The position numbers were made by a program, and so were the translations under genes. Below the pieces are notes generated by a model. The model did no database searches. It worked only from the letters and a program-made list of their open reading frames with translations, and was not told the origin of the DNA. A DNA stretch of 13,420 nucleotides from Candidatus Coatesiibacteriota bacterium (GTDB lineage: Bacteria; B130-G9), in assembly GCA_016929465.1 (NCBI GenBank), contig JAFGIT010000288.1:1-13420 (forward strand), written 5' to 3'. Shown piece after piece: positions 6,102 to 13,420 of the stretch. The number at the start of each line of letters is the position of its first letter. Position 1 is the first letter of the stretch.

Positions 6102-8345
6102 TCACAGAGAAATGGAGAATTCAGAGAGCGATAATTCCCCGATGAGCCCGAAGCTCCCGGGCGCGGAGAGCGCCGCCGCGAAGAGATATTCACCTTCCGG
6201 GATGCCGCCCGGAACGACTGATTCGAACATTGGCGCTGGGCCGAGGGAACAGCCTTCAGGAAGCGTCATGTATTCCATCCACGGTGTGAGCTCATTTGTG
6301 AGCGCGCCATTCGGCGTGATGCAGAAGACCATGCCATCCGGCAGGATGAATGCGACATATACATCCACCTGGATATCGGGTCCATCATTCGCTACTTCGA
6401 GCGAGCCTATAAGATAAGAGCCGGGGCTGAATTCGGTGGCATTCAAGGAGCATTCCATCGTCGGTCCCCCGAAATAAATTGGGTAGTGATAGCCCATATC
6501 GACTAGGCCGGTGTCTGACAAGTTGTCGGTCCTGGTGGTAAGATGCGCGAGGCCAAGGGCCTCGGCTGTGTCGCTGCCGGCATCGATGCAGGGGCTATTC
6601 TCGAACTGGCCTGCATCCTCGCTCGAGAGGTAATAATCGCCAAAGTGGCCTGTCGCGAAAAGCGGATCGGAAAAGATGTTGCCCTCACCGTCCCATCCGC
6701 CTTCGATGCAGGAATGAATTGCATAAACTGAGGCTGTTTCATTGACATCTATGGAATTGCTGTTTGCCCATACGATTGTATCAGATATATCCGCAGAGCA
6801 ATTGTAGGCGCAGAAGAGGCCTCCCCCAATCTCGGCAGTATTGCCTGAGACAGTGCAATTTGATATCGCCGCGTTACTTGGGCCGGCGCATATACCACCA
6901 CCCTTCACCGCGGAGTTATCCTGGATCAGGCAATTCCTTACGATGTGGCTTCTCCCATTTCGAAGGTAAATCCCCCCGCCGGCGGACTCATCGTCCTTAT
7001 CCAATGTGCAGTGGTTGTCCATGACAACACAGCCGTCGATTTCGCCGACGGACTCCTGGATAGCAATTCCCGCACCCTCCCAGGCGCTGTTACCGCGCAC
7101 CATGCAGTAGATGATGCTCACATAATGGGAGTCGGTGACCTGGATGCCTCCCCCCTCGCACCATCCGAATTCATCTGGGACCGCGAGATTCTGCTCCACA
7201 TCGCATCCCTCGATCGAAGCGCCATCACATCGCTCGAAGCGGGCGCCCGCGCCCCTCCAGGCCGAATTAGCGTATATTCCGCAATCGCTGACTAAGCCCG
7301 TGGATCTGAAGCAGTAAACTCCGCCTCCAATATTCGCCGAGTTTTGAGTCAAGGAGCTACAGTAGATTGCGATTTCTGAATCACCGGCGGAGATGGCGCC
7401 GCCTCGGCTGACGTATCCATCCGTGATCTCAGCAGTATTATCCGAGAGATCACATTCGGATATCTCAAGGAAAGAGCCGCTGCCGCAGTATATCGCTCCC
7501 CCGTTAATGGCGGTGTTATCCGACAATTGACAGGCCAGGAGTTGCACCGATGAGGCATATACCCCAATTCCGCCTCCCCAGCTTAGACCACTGAGGTCGC
7601 CGATGCCGTTATTGCTAATCATTTTGCAGCCTTTGAAATAGGCCTGAGAATCCTCGAGGAATGACGCGCCACCGAAATAGGAGCTGTTCCCGCTGAAACT
7701 GCTATCGCTTACGGTCAGCGAGGAATTCTCTGAGCAGATTCCCCCGCCCCATCCATTTCCGGATGTATTCAATACACAGTCATTCCGCAGGAAGGCAGTC
7801 GCCTTTATCTCGAGGGCGGAATCAACGCAGTAAATGCCCGCGCCAGCATTTGCATCATTATCCGTGATAATGCAGTCAAATATTGTGAGATCAGTGACCC
7901 CGAGGATGTACATCCCGCCACCCCTGGCCCATTCGCCATACGAGCCGGAATCCGCTCTTCCGCCTTTTATCGTGAGGCTTTCTATTGCTGAGTTGTTGGT
8001 GTATTCGCACTTGATTACTTCATAGGCATTGCCCTCAGCATTGAGGACAGTCTCTTCAGCACAAGCCCCACGCAGGGCCTGATTAGATCGCATCTCGAGC
8101 GGAAAACTCTCGCCGTTGGTCGAGCTGCTATATATTCCAGCTGCCACGTGAATAATCGCAGGATCTTCGACGCTACATGCTACGTTGCTCAATGCACAAT
8201 GGATTGTGCACCATGCTTCATCAGGCGACATACCATTATTGGTGTCATTCCCTCGCAGAGCATCGACGTAGTAGTCGGCGCATATCGCGCACGTGCCGAT
8301 AGCATGCAATATCAAGAACAATAAGATCGCTACGCTCTTATTCAT
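6102..8345 (-). CDS. Secreted right-handed beta-helix repeat protein with C-terminal beta-sandwich-like domain
   Basis: The product is 747 aa. Residues 1-23 form a signal peptide (cleavage near AICA/D). The mature protein opens with 'YYVDALRGNDTNNGMSPDEA', the DUF1565/pectate-lyase-like entry motif, then 'AAGIYSSSTNGESFPLEM'. From ~115 to ~550 there are about 13 rungs of a parallel beta-helix with 'GGGIY' and 'DNTA' turns, resembling the FxxN/GGA(I/L/V) repeats of chlamydial Pmp-type proteins in style. Cysteines recur in step, once per rung. Residues ~560-622 resemble the closing region of such proteins ('NSPCIDAGSD', 'TGLVDMGYHYP'). Residues ~627-747 form a separate beta-rich domain with 'VDVYVAFILPDGMVF' and 'PEGEYLFAAALSAPG'. 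It has no transmembrane anchor and no recognised sorting tail. The start is the ATG at 8345, with GGGAGA at 8353-8358, 7 nt upstream; the TTG at 8348 is less likely. The product is probably cell-surface or secreted, in adhesion or polysaccharide contact (inference); a catalytic role is not demonstrable. It is a paralogue of the product of 12110-13420. Confidence 0.93.
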   Translation of the reverse strand: MNKSVAILLFLILHAIGTCAICADYYVDALRGNDTNNGMSPDEAWCTIHCALSNVACSVEDPAIIHVAAGIYSSSTNGESFPLEMRSNQALRGACAEETVLNAEGNAYEVIKCEYTNNSAIESLTIKGGRADSGSYGEWARGGGMYILGVTDLTIFDCIITDNDANAGAGIYCVDSALEIKATAFLRNDCVLNTSGNGWGGGICSENSSLTVSDSSFSGNSSYFGGASFLEDSQAYFKGCKMISNNGIGDLSGLSWGGGIGVYASSVQLLACQLSDNTAINGGAIYCGSGSFLEISECDLSDNTAEITDGYVSRGGAISAGDSEIAIYCSSLTQNSANIGGGVYCFRSTGLVSDCGIYANSAWRGAGARFERCDGASIEGCDVEQNLAVPDEFGWCEGGGIQVTDSHYVSIIYCMVRGNSAWEGAGIAIQESVGEIDGCVVMDNHCTLDKDDESAGGGIYLRNGRSHIVRNCLIQDNSAVKGGGICAGPSNAAISNCTVSGNTAEIGGGLFCAYNCSADISDTIVWANSNSIDVNETASVYAIHSCIEGGWDGEGNIFSDPLFATGHFGDYYLSSEDAGQFENSPCIDAGSDTAEALGLAHLTTRTDNLSDTGLVDMGYHYPIYFGGPTMECSLNATEFSPGSYLIGSLEVANDGPDIQVDVYVAFILPDGMVFCITPNGALTNELTPWMEYMTLPEGCSLGPAPMFESVVPGGIPEGEYLFAAALSAPGSFGLIGELSLSEFSISL

Positions 8346-8509
8346 CAACTACTCTCCCAGATTTCATTATTGATGATTGCTCATATTTCTAATTATTTCG
8401 ACCTGATTAATAAGCAGGTGCCGTGCCAATCAACCGGCTTTTCTAGATAATCGCACTTGCTGGGAGATGGGCGCTCATGGATTACTTGGGACAAGTGGTC
8501 CGGTCTCGA
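8346..8509. other. 164-bp intergenic gap between propeller and beta-helix genes
   Basis: It holds the SD of the beta-helix gene (GGGAGA at 8353-8358) and an AT-rich stretch at 8359-8420. This includes an imperfect 19-bp palindrome at 8401-8419 (arms ACCTG/CAGGT). On the minus strand TTGATT (8428-8433) lies upstream of TTAATC-like sequence, a very weak promoter match. A GGAC/GTCC mini-stem sits shortly after the upstream gene's stop, but without a U-tract. No terminator can be defended here. Confidence 0.4.
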
Positions 8510-11284
8510 CTAAGGCTCCTTGGCCGGGGCGATCTCGAATTCTCCGGACTCGACGAAGCCCAATCCGAGCCACTCGTCCTGGTCGGCCTTCTTGAAGCCG
8601 GTTCGCCATTTGTAGCGGCCCGGCGCGATATCATCCGGCAAGGATGCGGCGGGCAGGTCCTCGACTGTCATCACGTCTGTGTGTGCAGTTTGGTTCTTTC
8701 CTGCGGGCGTCGCGTTCTTCGACCAACTGGGGTAATAGAGCAAATTGCCGCTTGCATCCTCAATGGCCGCGTACCAGTCGGCGCTGACGCTCCCGGCGTA
8801 GTTCTTGAACCACTTTCTGAGCTGGACCTTCTCGCCCTGAGCGTATCGCTCCTTTTCCATCAAGATACTCGTCTGGGGGGCGAGATTGAGCCTCGCGGGA
8901 AAGCCGCCGTGCCCTCCCGTCCACAACACACCGTATTCTGCGAGAGACCGATCGGCATAGAGGCCATCGTAGGCGGCATTCATACCCGTTGAGGATGGCG
9001 ATGCGGCCCACGATAGTGGCAGGTCATGCAAGGCCTCCGAGGTCGGCTCATAGATTGCAATTCGGCCGAGACCGCTGTCCGCTGTCTGAGCGATTAGCCA
9101 CATCCTATCACCCATATCAGGCACGATGGCACAGACCCTTCGAACCGGGAATCCGAGGTCGTCGAGCCAGTATGTTTTAGTCGATTCATCCTCGATGCGG
9201 CACAAATACTGCCCCTTTTCGCCGCCGCCGGCTACATATAGAAAGTCAGAGTCGCTCACTGCGAAGGTGGTCGGATCTCCCGGCAGGAGATTCTGCTTGT
9301 CGATTCTGCGCCAGTCCTTTCCGGGAGAGCCGATAACAATTCCTTCTCGGTCAAGCAGATATAGCCTGTCTTTGCTGTCGATTCTCATTCCGAGGTATCC
9401 CACGCTAATGCCGTTATGCTCTTGTCGTTTGACCTTAGGGGCGGGCGAGTTGGTTGCCGTCCAGTTGCCCGGGCCGGCGGCTCCTTTCGCCTTTGTGAGT
9501 AGCCGTCCTTCTGTCAGCAACAGTTGATTGCCTCGACTATCGTCGAGAATCCCGATTATGCGTGTGAATTGGCTGTCTTTCGCCTTTATCTCCTCGGCGA
9601 GCCAGCCTGGGCATGACTTCCGGAAAAGAGTCGAAGAGCCCCACGCCCAAAGCTCATTCTGAATTGGGATAACTCCATAGGTGTATGTATTTATATCGCC
9701 TCTCTCAGGTGCAAGTAGCTGAAACTTGCCTTTTGAGAGCTTCACCGGAGTAGAGCCCTGTGTCATTAGAGCATCGCCCTCCGGAAGACCGACTATGAAG
9801 CTCGGTGACCCCTTGATGGGCAGCTCGGGTGATGGATTGTCCTTGTTATGCCATTTGCCCATACTGAAAACGTAGAAGCCGCCACCCATGTCGCCGAAAT
9901 AGGACTGCATCAGGCCCGCATAGACGGTGCCCAGGACTGTTCCGTCTGGGATAGCATCGATGCACTGGCACCGATGAAACGAGCCGAGTCTGACATCGAT
10001 TGTATGAAATGCCTTGCCGTCATATTTCGTGACATGACCGAAGCCGGAGAACCAGATGTTCCCATTTGGGTCTGAGATGATCTGGTCCACATCGTTATGG
10101 ATCAATAGGCCGGGAGCACTATCGGTCGTGAGCAGCACAGTCTTTCGTGTGTCGATGTTGTGCTTGGCGATCGCGTAAAAACGAAACTCAGAGGAGCTGG
10201 GCGGGTAAGCGGGAGCTTCCTCGACAGCGATCCAGATGTTGCCCTCTGCTTCGCCAAGAACGGCAGACATTCTCAACCCTTCAACTGAACCAAAACGCCA
10301 CGAGCGGGCGCCGAACGGGTCGTCGGGGTATTCTTGAAACTCGAACTCGCTCCCATTGAAAACGAAAATCCCCTGAAGGGTCACAACGCACATTGTCTTT
10401 CCTGATACAGTGCAAAGCGAGTAGTAGTTGCCGAGTATATGCTCCGAATAGTCCCTGACCAAGCCGTCCTTCATGTATCGGATAAGCCTTGGCTTTCCTA
10501 TCCCGAGCATGCACTTCGCCCAGAGGGCGCCGTCGCCATCGAAGGCCAAATCCACAAGCTCCAGACCGGGAAAGGGCCTGCCCTTATAGTCTCTGAGCAT
10601 GCGCCAGCCGTATGGTTCTCGGACGAAGAGGGCTCGATCGTCCAATCCTGAGGCTAGCAGCTCACCGTTTGGGCCTTTCCAGAGCTTTGTGCGCGTCGAG
10701 CCCGGACCTTCTTCACTCTTGAAGATCTTCCTTGAAGAGCAGTCTCGGGGGAGTATGGCGGCGCCTCCCGGGAAGCCCTGGAACACCTCATCCCCCACAC
10801 ACTTGACGTCGGTCACATGATTGTCATCACCCCAACTCGTCCGCTGGCAGGGCACTACAAGGAAATTGAGCGTGGTCGAGCTTCCGAACGGCGCGCTCTC
10901 GCCCTTTCGTGCTAGCCACACTTCTGCCTTGTATTCACCAGCCTCTGTGATTGGTGCTTCCTTTGATGGCAATTCCAGCTCGAAGAGCTTCGCCCAGCCT
11001 TTCCGAGATGATGGGGGCAATGTGATGGCTGAGAGTGCAGGGGCAGCCTTATCGGTAAAACCGGGCACATAGACCTGCTTGCCGGTAGGTGTATTTACCT
11101 TGATATAGAGGTCGTATTGCTCTTTTGAGTCGAGCCCCGAGATCTTCGCCCAAAGCTCTGTGCGGTCGGGTGGATAAATTAGTTCCTTGCTCAATCCGAA
11201 CTGCACTTGCACTACCTGGGCAGAATATGCACAGATAGCCAAAGAAATAACGGAGAATACCAATCCGAGCCAGACTATCCTCAT
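8510..11284 (-). CDS. Secreted beta-propeller repeat protein (regulator-propeller-like) with flanking beta-sandwich-like domains
   Basis: The product is 924 aa. The N-terminus MRIVWLGLVFSVISLAICA is a signal peptide, with cleavage near AYSA/Q. Residues ~25-143 form a beta-rich domain with 'YDLYIKVNTPTGKQVYVPG' and 'EAGEYKAEVWLARKG'. From ~150 to ~810 there are degenerate repeats typical of periplasmic or secreted two-component-regulator-type propellers, e.g. 'DLAFDGDGALWAKC', 'GEAEGNIWIAV' and 'SDPNGNIWFSGFGHVTKYDG'. Blade number cannot be counted reliably by eye. Residues ~815-924 return to the flanking domain type ('SADWYAAIEDASGNLLYYPS', 'IAPGRYKWRTGF'). There is no transmembrane segment after the signal peptide and no histidine kinase or output domain, so it is not itself a sensor kinase. 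The start is the ATG at 11284, chosen for the dense GGGGAGGAGGGG upstream; the GTG at 11305 lies ahead of the SD. The stop is TAG. The role is unknown; a protein or glycan interaction platform is likely. The beta-helix gene follows 164 bp later on the same strand. Confidence 0.9.
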   Translation of the reverse strand: MRIVWLGLVFSVISLAICAYSAQVVQVQFGLSKELIYPPDRTELWAKISGLDSKEQYDLYIKVNTPTGKQVYVPGFTDKAAPALSAITLPPSSRKGWAKLFELELPSKEAPITEAGEYKAEVWLARKGESAPFGSSTTLNFLVVPCQRTSWGDDNHVTDVKCVGDEVFQGFPGGAAILPRDCSSRKIFKSEEGPGSTRTKLWKGPNGELLASGLDDRALFVREPYGWRMLRDYKGRPFPGLELVDLAFDGDGALWAKCMLGIGKPRLIRYMKDGLVRDYSEHILGNYYSLCTVSGKTMCVVTLQGIFVFNGSEFEFQEYPDDPFGARSWRFGSVEGLRMSAVLGEAEGNIWIAVEEAPAYPPSSSEFRFYAIAKHNIDTRKTVLLTTDSAPGLLIHNDVDQIISDPNGNIWFSGFGHVTKYDGKAFHTIDVRLGSFHRCQCIDAIPDGTVLGTVYAGLMQSYFGDMGGGFYVFSMGKWHNKDNPSPELPIKGSPSFIVGLPEGDALMTQGSTPVKLSKGKFQLLAPERGDINTYTYGVIPIQNELWAWGSSTLFRKSCPGWLAEEIKAKDSQFTRIIGILDDSRGNQLLLTEGRLLTKAKGAAGPGNWTATNSPAPKVKRQEHNGISVGYLGMRIDSKDRLYLLDREGIVIGSPGKDWRRIDKQNLLPGDPTTFAVSDSDFLYVAGGGEKGQYLCRIEDESTKTYWLDDLGFPVRRVCAIVPDMGDRMWLIAQTADSGLGRIAIYEPTSEALHDLPLSWAASPSSTGMNAAYDGLYADRSLAEYGVLWTGGHGGFPARLNLAPQTSILMEKERYAQGEKVQLRKWFKNYAGSVSADWYAAIEDASGNLLYYPSWSKNATPAGKNQTAHTDVMTVEDLPAASLPDDIAPGRYKWRTGFKKADQDEWLGLGFVESGEFEIAPAKEP

Positions 11285-11286
11285 GT

Positions 11287-11298
11287 CCCCTCCTCCCC
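11287..11298 (-). promoter_or_regulatory. Purine-rich ribosome binding site that sets the start of the propeller gene
   Basis: On the minus strand this reads GGGGAGGAGGGG, ending 2 nt before the ATG at 11282-11284 with its AGGAGG core about 4-5 nt away. The longer in-frame reading from GTG 11305 would place the SD inside the gene and add seven residues ahead of the signal peptide. Confidence 0.8.
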
Positions 11299-11474
11299 GT
11301 AGCACCTAATCTTAAAACCTGAGCGGAAGTCTCTTCGCCAATCCGTTCTGCCCTCAATGCAGCAATCGGTCAACTCAGCATCAAGAGCGCAATCTTGCAG
11401 CTAGTAGCCATTGGAATCGTAATCGGAAGGCCCCCATTGAGTCAATGCGCTATTCCAAAATTGAATTCCGGAGA

Positions 11475-11506
11475 GCATTCGATCATTCAGAATCGATCGA
11501 GAATGC
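11475..11506. repeat. Imperfect 32-nt hairpin in the long intergenic region
   Basis: The arms GCAT (11475-11478) plus TCGATC (11479-11484) pair with GATCGA (11495-11500) plus ATGC (11503-11506), with a 2-nt bulge (11501-11502). Inside the loop ATT and AAT can pair further. It lies 39 nt past the stop of the small ORF. No U-tract follows on either strand, so its role is unclear. Confidence 0.4.
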
Positions 11507-11544
11507 GGCAAGAACAATGACAAGCAGCGAGAAGCTGGACATAT

Positions 11545-11841
11545 TCATCGGATCTGGCCGTAAGTCGAGCGATTCATCTGAAGCGCGAGGCTGATGATTC
11601 GCATCAGAGCGTCCCTGAATCGGCCGCAATGCCGGCTGCGGACACATCGAGCAGGGATGTTGGTTTTGGCTTCGTCCTTCATTATCACCCTCCGTAAGCG
11701 GTATTGTTCGCCAACACCCGAGGGGAGACGATAATCACTCCAGATCGAATTGTGCTGGATTATCCCCAATACTTTTTCAGTCTCCACGGCAGTTCCTCCC
11801 TGGCTCAAATATTTGGCCCAAAGCCGTTTAGGTGATAGCAT
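11545..11841 (-). CDS. Possible small hypothetical protein (doubtful)
   Basis: This is an open frame of 98 codons from the ATG at 11841, ending TGA at 11545. I recognise no family. The C-terminal half is rich in Arg and Cys ('RCVRSRHCGRFRD') and there is no signal peptide or membrane segment, unlike every other gene here. Three in-frame starts are possible. The ATG at 11841 has a weak GAGAG. The GTG at 11787 has GGGAGGA 6 nt upstream and would give 80 aa. The ATG at 11682 has GGAGGG 5 nt upstream and would give 45 aa. The good SDs are the only positive evidence. It sits between the terminator and the propeller gene on the same strand. It could equally be leader sequence or a chance ORF. Confidence 0.25.
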   Translation of the reverse strand: MLSPKRLWAKYLSQGGTAVETEKVLGIIQHNSIWSDYRLPSGVGEQYRLRRVIMKDEAKTNIPARCVRSRHCGRFRDALMRIISLALQMNRSTYGQIR

Positions 11842-11986
11842 GTTGCTCTCATTCTCATATTAAGCAGATTCCTTGCCAAACTCCGCAGAATTTGCTTTTT
11901 TGCGCGTAGTTAATTGGGAATTCGAGAGTCTGGGCCGATTTTGGGGTGGTGCGAGTCTTCTCAATCTGTCGGCATGGCAGCTCAAT

Positions 11987-12018
11987 AAAAGAAAAAGGGC
12001 GAACCGTAGTCCGCCCTT
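11987..12018 (-). terminator. Rho-independent terminator of the 12110-13420 beta-helix gene
   Basis: Read on the minus strand, a 10-bp stem, AAGGGCGGAC with GTTCGCCCTT (12009-12018 and 11995-12004), is capped by a TACG loop (12005-12008). TTTCTTTTATT follows immediately (to 11987). The loop with its closing C-G pair is a cUACGg tetraloop of the exceptionally stable UNCG class. The one noncanonical pair is G-U in the minus-strand RNA but would be A-C in plus-strand RNA, so the structure favours minus-strand use. It lies about 90 nt after the gene's TGA. Confidence 0.9.
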
Positions 12019-12109
12019 CTTTATTTCCTATCTATTCCGCGAGCATTTCACGGAGCCGCCTTCAGACTGGCGGCGACACATTTCGTCTTCTATTCAGTTC
12101 ACAATTCTA

Positions 12110-13420
12110 TCACTGTATTGGATAGTGGTAGCCGACGTCCACTGTGCCAGAGTCGAAGCTCTGGTCTGCTCGAGTGGTGAAGGTATCGAGGCCAGCATCA
12201 GCCGCCGATCTCGAACCAGCATCGACACATGGGCTCAGGGGACTCAGGTAGAAATCGCCCAGTGGGCCCGTCACGAAAGATGGATCTGCGTTCAGATTTC
12301 CCTGGCCTTCGTATCCACCCTCGATGTCGCAACAGGTTGCTGTTATCAAGGCTTCCTGGGTCCACAGCTCATCCCCGTCGTTCATCCAGACGATGCTGTT
12401 CTCCAGAGTAAGAGCACAACCCCTGCAGCTCCCGATACCGCTGCCTTCCGATTCGGCGAGGTTGTTGGTGACCGTGCAATTGACAACAGGAATCGCGCCC
12501 GAGCCGGTAAGGTATATTCCCCCTCCGTCCTGGGTGGCATAGTTATCATACAATAAGTTGTTCAGGATTCTCGGCTCGCTCGCGTCGCTGTATATTCCGC
12601 CACCCTTGTATGCTTCATTGCCGGCAAACCAGTTGTTCTCGAGGCCCGGCGTGCCTCCATCGTGACAGGAGACGCCGCCGCCATACTCGGCCTCATTCTC
12701 CATGATTGCATTGCCATTGATGGCTGGATAGCTAGCGTTTACGCATGCAATACCTCCGCCCTTGCCTCCTGAGAAGTTGGCGACAATGCGGTTTGTGTGG
12801 ACCTGTGCTGCGGAGTAGCCGTCGAAGTAGAGACCGCCTCCATCATCGGCGTAATTCAGCGTTATTTCGTTATTCGCGATCGCCTGTGAACCCGCATAGC
12901 AATAGATTGCACCGCCCCTTGCGGCAACGTTGTCTGTGATAAGGTTCGCGGCGATGGTTACCTCGCTTTCGTGGCAATAGATGCCAGCGCCTTCATCGGC
13001 ACCGTTATCGATGATCTCATTACCGATAATCTCTGGAGTTGATCCGCTGACGTAAATGCCAGCGCCGCGGCCATCAATCGTTCCCTCATCGAGGGCACTG
13101 CCGCCGGTGATGGTGCAGCCCTCAATCGTAAGATGGTGGACGTTATCGCAATATATGATGTGCTTCGCCTCATACTCGCCATCGAGAACGGTCATCTGCT
13201 GCCCATGGCCCTTGATCGACACCCAGCTCTCCATATAGAGCGGGAATGTCTCGCCGTTGGTAGATGCGGAATATACTCCGGGGCCGACGTTGATGGTGAC
13301 GGGATCTGCTTCCGAGCCATCTATACAGGCCAATGCGTGCGTTACGGTCTTGTATGGAGAGAGCTGCGATCCGTCATTCGCGTCGTCACCGGTCTCCGCG
13401 TTCACGAAGAAGCCGGTGCC
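12110..13420 (-). CDS. Right-handed beta-helix repeat protein, 5'-truncated by window edge
   Basis: 436 residues are visible and the frame is open to the right edge. The first residues, GTGFFVNAETGDDANDG, match the position just after a signal peptide in this family, so probably little more than the signal peptide is missing. The codon at 13403-13405 (GTG) encodes the internal Val of 'FFVNAE' and is not a start. 'GPGVYSASTNGETFPLYM' parallels the 6102-8345 product. Then come about nine rungs with 'GGAIYCY', 'GGGLYFDG', 'GGGIACVN', 'GGGVSCHD' and 'GGGIYLTG' turns. The protein closes with 'SPLSPCVDAGS' and 'SGTVDVGYHYPIQ', then TGA. It therefore stops exactly where the paralogue's extra C-terminal domain begins. 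Likely secreted or surface-exposed; the function is unknown, and no catalytic residues of a polysaccharide lyase can be assigned by eye. The gene ends with its own intrinsic terminator, separating it from the propeller gene. Confidence 0.9.
   Translation of the reverse strand, partial: GTGFFVNAETGDDANDGSQLSPYKTVTHALACIDGSEADPVTINVGPGVYSASTNGETFPLYMESWVSIKGHGQQMTVLDGEYEAKHIIYCDNVHHLTIEGCTITGGSALDEGTIDGRGAGIYVSGSTPEIIGNEIIDNGADEGAGIYCHESEVTIAANLITDNVAARGGAIYCYAGSQAIANNEITLNYADDGGGLYFDGYSAAQVHTNRIVANFSGGKGGGIACVNASYPAINGNAIMENEAEYGGGVSCHDGGTPGLENNWFAGNEAYKGGGIYSDASEPRILNNLLYDNYATQDGGGIYLTGSGAIPVVNCTVTNNLAESEGSGIGSCRGCALTLENSIVWMNDGDELWTQEALITATCCDIEGGYEGQGNLNADPSFVTGPLGDFYLSPLSPCVDAGSRSAADAGLDTFTTRADQSFDSGTVDVGYHYPIQ

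Larger units (their letters stand above)
11285..12109. other. 825-bp intergenic region, largely non-coding
   Basis: This is the longest gap in the window. From right to left it holds the terminator of the beta-helix gene (11987-12018), a low-confidence small minus-strand ORF (11545-11841), an imperfect hairpin (11475-11506) and the SD of the propeller gene (11287-11298). I see no tRNA, insertion sequence, transposase remnant or CRISPR. A promoter for the propeller gene must lie here if the terminator works, but no box pair is convincing enough to list. Confidence 0.6.

Noticed and set aside
8486-8509. Mini-stem GGAC/GTCC after the propeller gene as a terminator
   Set aside because: It has only 4 bp and no U-tract, too weak to call.
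8477-8992. 171-codon plus-strand open frame
   Set aside because: It is an antisense shadow of the C-terminal part of the propeller gene.
11873-12556. 227-codon plus-strand open frame in the gap and beta-helix gene
   Set aside because: It runs through the minus-strand terminator and into the well-supported beta-helix gene. The translation is low in recognisable features.
13403-13405. GTG as start of the right-edge beta-helix gene
   Set aside because: The frame continues upstream to the edge as GTGFFV. The family's mature N-terminus begins there, so this GTG is an internal Val and the gene is truncated.
1-13420. CRISPR array, tRNA/rRNA, insertion sequence or phage module
   Set aside because: There are no regular direct repeats with spacers, no cloverleaf or rRNA motifs, and no transposase or integrase. 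Repetition here is protein-level (beta-helix and propeller repeats).

Overview
The window comes from an uncultured, apparently Gram-negative-type bacterium that I cannot name from sequence alone. The evidence is moderately GC-rich coding DNA, strong Shine-Dalgarno sites, Sec-type signal peptides, and a run of large secreted proteins. These are built from S8 protease, FG-GAP/VCBS propeller, SUMF1-like and right-handed beta-helix domains, with the 'STNGE(S/T)FPL' and 'VD(M/V)GYHYPI' beta-helix signatures. That style is common in metagenome-derived lineages with large extracellular proteomes. There are no tRNA, rRNA, CRISPR, IS, housekeeping or metabolic genes.

Every convincing gene lies on the minus strand, so transcription runs from high to low coordinates. 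In that order: (i) the 5'-truncated beta-helix protein at 12110-13420, which ends at a clean intrinsic terminator (11987-12018); (ii) an 825-bp gap, 11285-12109, with one weak small ORF; (iii) a secreted propeller protein, 8510-11284; (iv) a second beta-helix protein, 6102-8345; (v) a 1399-residue multidomain S8 protease, 1684-5883; (vi) 25 bp further on, a second S8 protease, 1-1658, a paralogue of the first that runs off the left edge.

The locus is built from duplicated parts. Two paralogous subtilisin-like proteases stand in tandem. Two paralogous beta-helix proteins flank the propeller protein. One small beta-sandwich-like domain seems to recur three times: at the C-terminus of the 6102-8345 product and at both ends of the 8510-11284 product. 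All four genes whose N-terminus is visible encode signal peptides, so this is a cell-surface or secreted set. A shared function (for example extracellular protein degradation plus surface adhesion or display) is inference. No substrate can be read from the sequence.

The most unusual items are the large protease's fusion order (S8, seven- or eight-repeat Ca-binding propeller, PKD-like, SUMF1-like), the noncanonical catalytic-His motif shared by both proteases, the cysteine ladder in the beta-helix protein, and the recurring beta domain. Regulation is only faintly visible: one good terminator, a U-tract-less hairpin between 6102-8345 and 1684-5883, and a weak candidate promoter flanked by a 9-bp inverted repeat.
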